Assembly (NCBI GenBank): GCA_946479535.1
Contig: CAMLGP010000018.1
Span: forward strand, 1-13,542
Direction of reading: 5' to 3'
Origin: an uncultured Bacteroidota bacterium
Lineage (GTDB): Bacteria; Bacteroidota; Bacteroidia; Chitinophagales; Chitinophagaceae
Length of the DNA: 13,542 nt
Part shown: positions 12,866 to 13,542 of the stretch, one piece after another
How positions within the stretch are numbered: the first letter of the stretch is position 1
Layout: each line of letters starts with the position of its first letter
The notes under the pieces: model-generated
What the model was told of the DNA's origin: nothing
Databases searched by the model: none
Seen by the model: the letters and a program-made list of their open reading frames with translations, nothing else
Program-made: the position numbers and the translations under genes

Positions 12866-13542
12866 TTATGCTACTTTCAGCAGGCTCAGCTTGCTCTTGT
12901 CAAACTTACGCTTTGCATAATCCAAGTCCAGTGTGAAATGCGTTTCTTTTGAAGAAGGCAACTCAAACATGGCATCAGTAAGGATACCCTCACAAATGCT
13001 TCTCAATCCACGGGCACCCAATTTGTATTCCATGGCTTTTTCAACCATGAAGTCCAGCACGTCATCTTCAATGGTCAGTTGTATTCCTTCCAGTTCAAAC
13101 AATCTCTTGTATTGTTTAACCAGGGCATTCTTGGGTTGAGTAAGAATGGCACGCAGGGTAGATGCATCCAGCGGATCCAGGTGAGTAACCACGGGTAAAC
13201 GTCCCAGCAATTCAGGGATCAGTCCAAATGATTTCAGATCCTGTGCATTCACATATTTAAGCAGGTTCTTCTTCATGCTTTCCTGCTGGTCCTTGTCCAC
13301 ATTGAAACCAATAGTATTGGTTTGTACTCGGCGTGCAATGATCTTATCAATACCGTCAAACGCACCACCGCAGATGAACAGGATATTCTGTGTATTGATC
13401 TTTATCAGTTTTTGTTCAGGATGTTTTCTGCCTCCCTGTGGTGGCACCAGCACGTCAGTACCTTCTAACAGTTTCAGCATTCCCTGCTGTACCCCTTCAC
13501 CGCTTACATCACGAGTAATAGAAGGATTATCTCCCTTGCGGG
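12866..13542 (-). CDS. clpX: ATP-dependent Clp protease ATP-binding subunit ClpX, C-terminal part (5' end outside window)
   Basis: ClpX is the AAA+ unfoldase that feeds tagged substrates to ClpP in the cytoplasm. The frame is open to the window edge, so only about the last 225 residues are visible; the stop is at 12868-12866. An internal ATG at 13480 is not the start, because conserved ClpX sequence continues upstream of it ([20 protein letters not shown], the pore-2 loop region). Further features in order are [21 protein letters not shown] (sensor I region), NTIGFN (the IGF loop that docks on ClpP), [11 protein letters not shown] (arginine-finger region), and GARGLRSI (sensor II) near the C-terminus. 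The zinc-binding N-domain and Walker motifs lie outside the window. It is convergent with the reductase and lipoprotein genes and has its own terminator at 12771-12803. Identity is certain from the motifs. Confidence 0.97.
   Translation of the reverse strand, partial: RKGDNPSITRDVSGEGVQQGMLKLLEGTDVLVPPQGGRKHPEQKLIKINTQNILFICGGAFDGIDKIIARRVQTNTIGFNVDKDQQESMKKNLLKYVNAQDLKSFGLIPELLGRLPVVTHLDPLDASTLRAILTQPKNALVKQYKRLFELEGIQLTIEDDVLDFMVEKAMEYKLGARGLRSICEGILTDAMFELPSSKETHFTLDLDYAKRKFDKSKLSLLKVA

Noticed and set aside
1..13542. tRNA, rRNA, insertion sequence, phage or defence genes
   Set aside because: I saw no transposase or integrase motifs, no tRNA cloverleaf and no defence-type domains on either strand.

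Overview
The window looks like the chromosome of a Bacteroidota member, probably Chitinophagales/Chitinophagaceae. This is inferred from moderate GC, genes with little Shine-Dalgarno signal, a surface IPT/TIG glycan-binding protein beside secreted glycanases, and a tiny Bacteroidota-type lipoprotein near clpX. I recognise the families from sequence motifs only; no search was run.

Layout. Positions 2-8349 (+) form a beta-mannan utilisation cluster. It holds the end of a surface glycan-binding protein, a secreted GH5 endo-mannanase, a secreted GH26 mannanase overlapping it by 4 bp, a sodium:solute symporter, a GH130 mannosylglucose phosphorylase, a cellobiose 2-epimerase (AGE fold) and a small SGNH/GDSL esterase. 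A terminator-like hairpin (3219-3255) separates the extracellular genes from the symporter-GH130-epimerase genes. A second long hairpin (8412-8462) follows the esterase. Positions 8502-10796 (+) encode an exported GH3 beta-glycosidase that ends at a textbook terminator (10819-10842). Positions 10843-11088 hold a dyad, six tandem 12-bp units and a CTCTG-rich stretch. Positions 11089-12087 (+) encode a Gpr/YghZ-type aldo/keto reductase. Positions 12088-12865 hold two very short genes (a 41-aa lipoprotein on +, a 47-aa helical protein on -), a 73-bp palindrome and the clpX terminator. The window ends inside clpX (-), of which the C-terminal part is visible.

How the genes fit together. The mannan or glucomannan chain would be bound at the surface and cut by GH5 and GH26. 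Small oligosaccharides (mannobiose) would enter the cytoplasm through the symporter. The epimerase would convert Man-beta-1,4-Man to Man-beta-1,4-Glc, and GH130 would phosphorolyse this to alpha-mannose 1-phosphate and glucose. This is the pathway established for Bacteroides fragilis. GH3 could remove terminal beta-linked glucose and the SGNH enzyme could remove acetyl groups, so acetylated glucomannan is a reasonable guess for the natural substrate. No alpha-galactosidase, SusC/SusD or regulator is visible; the last two may lie upstream of the window.

I do not see a clearly new biological system. The less explained parts are the two short genes and the repeat and palindrome elements between 10843 and 12865.
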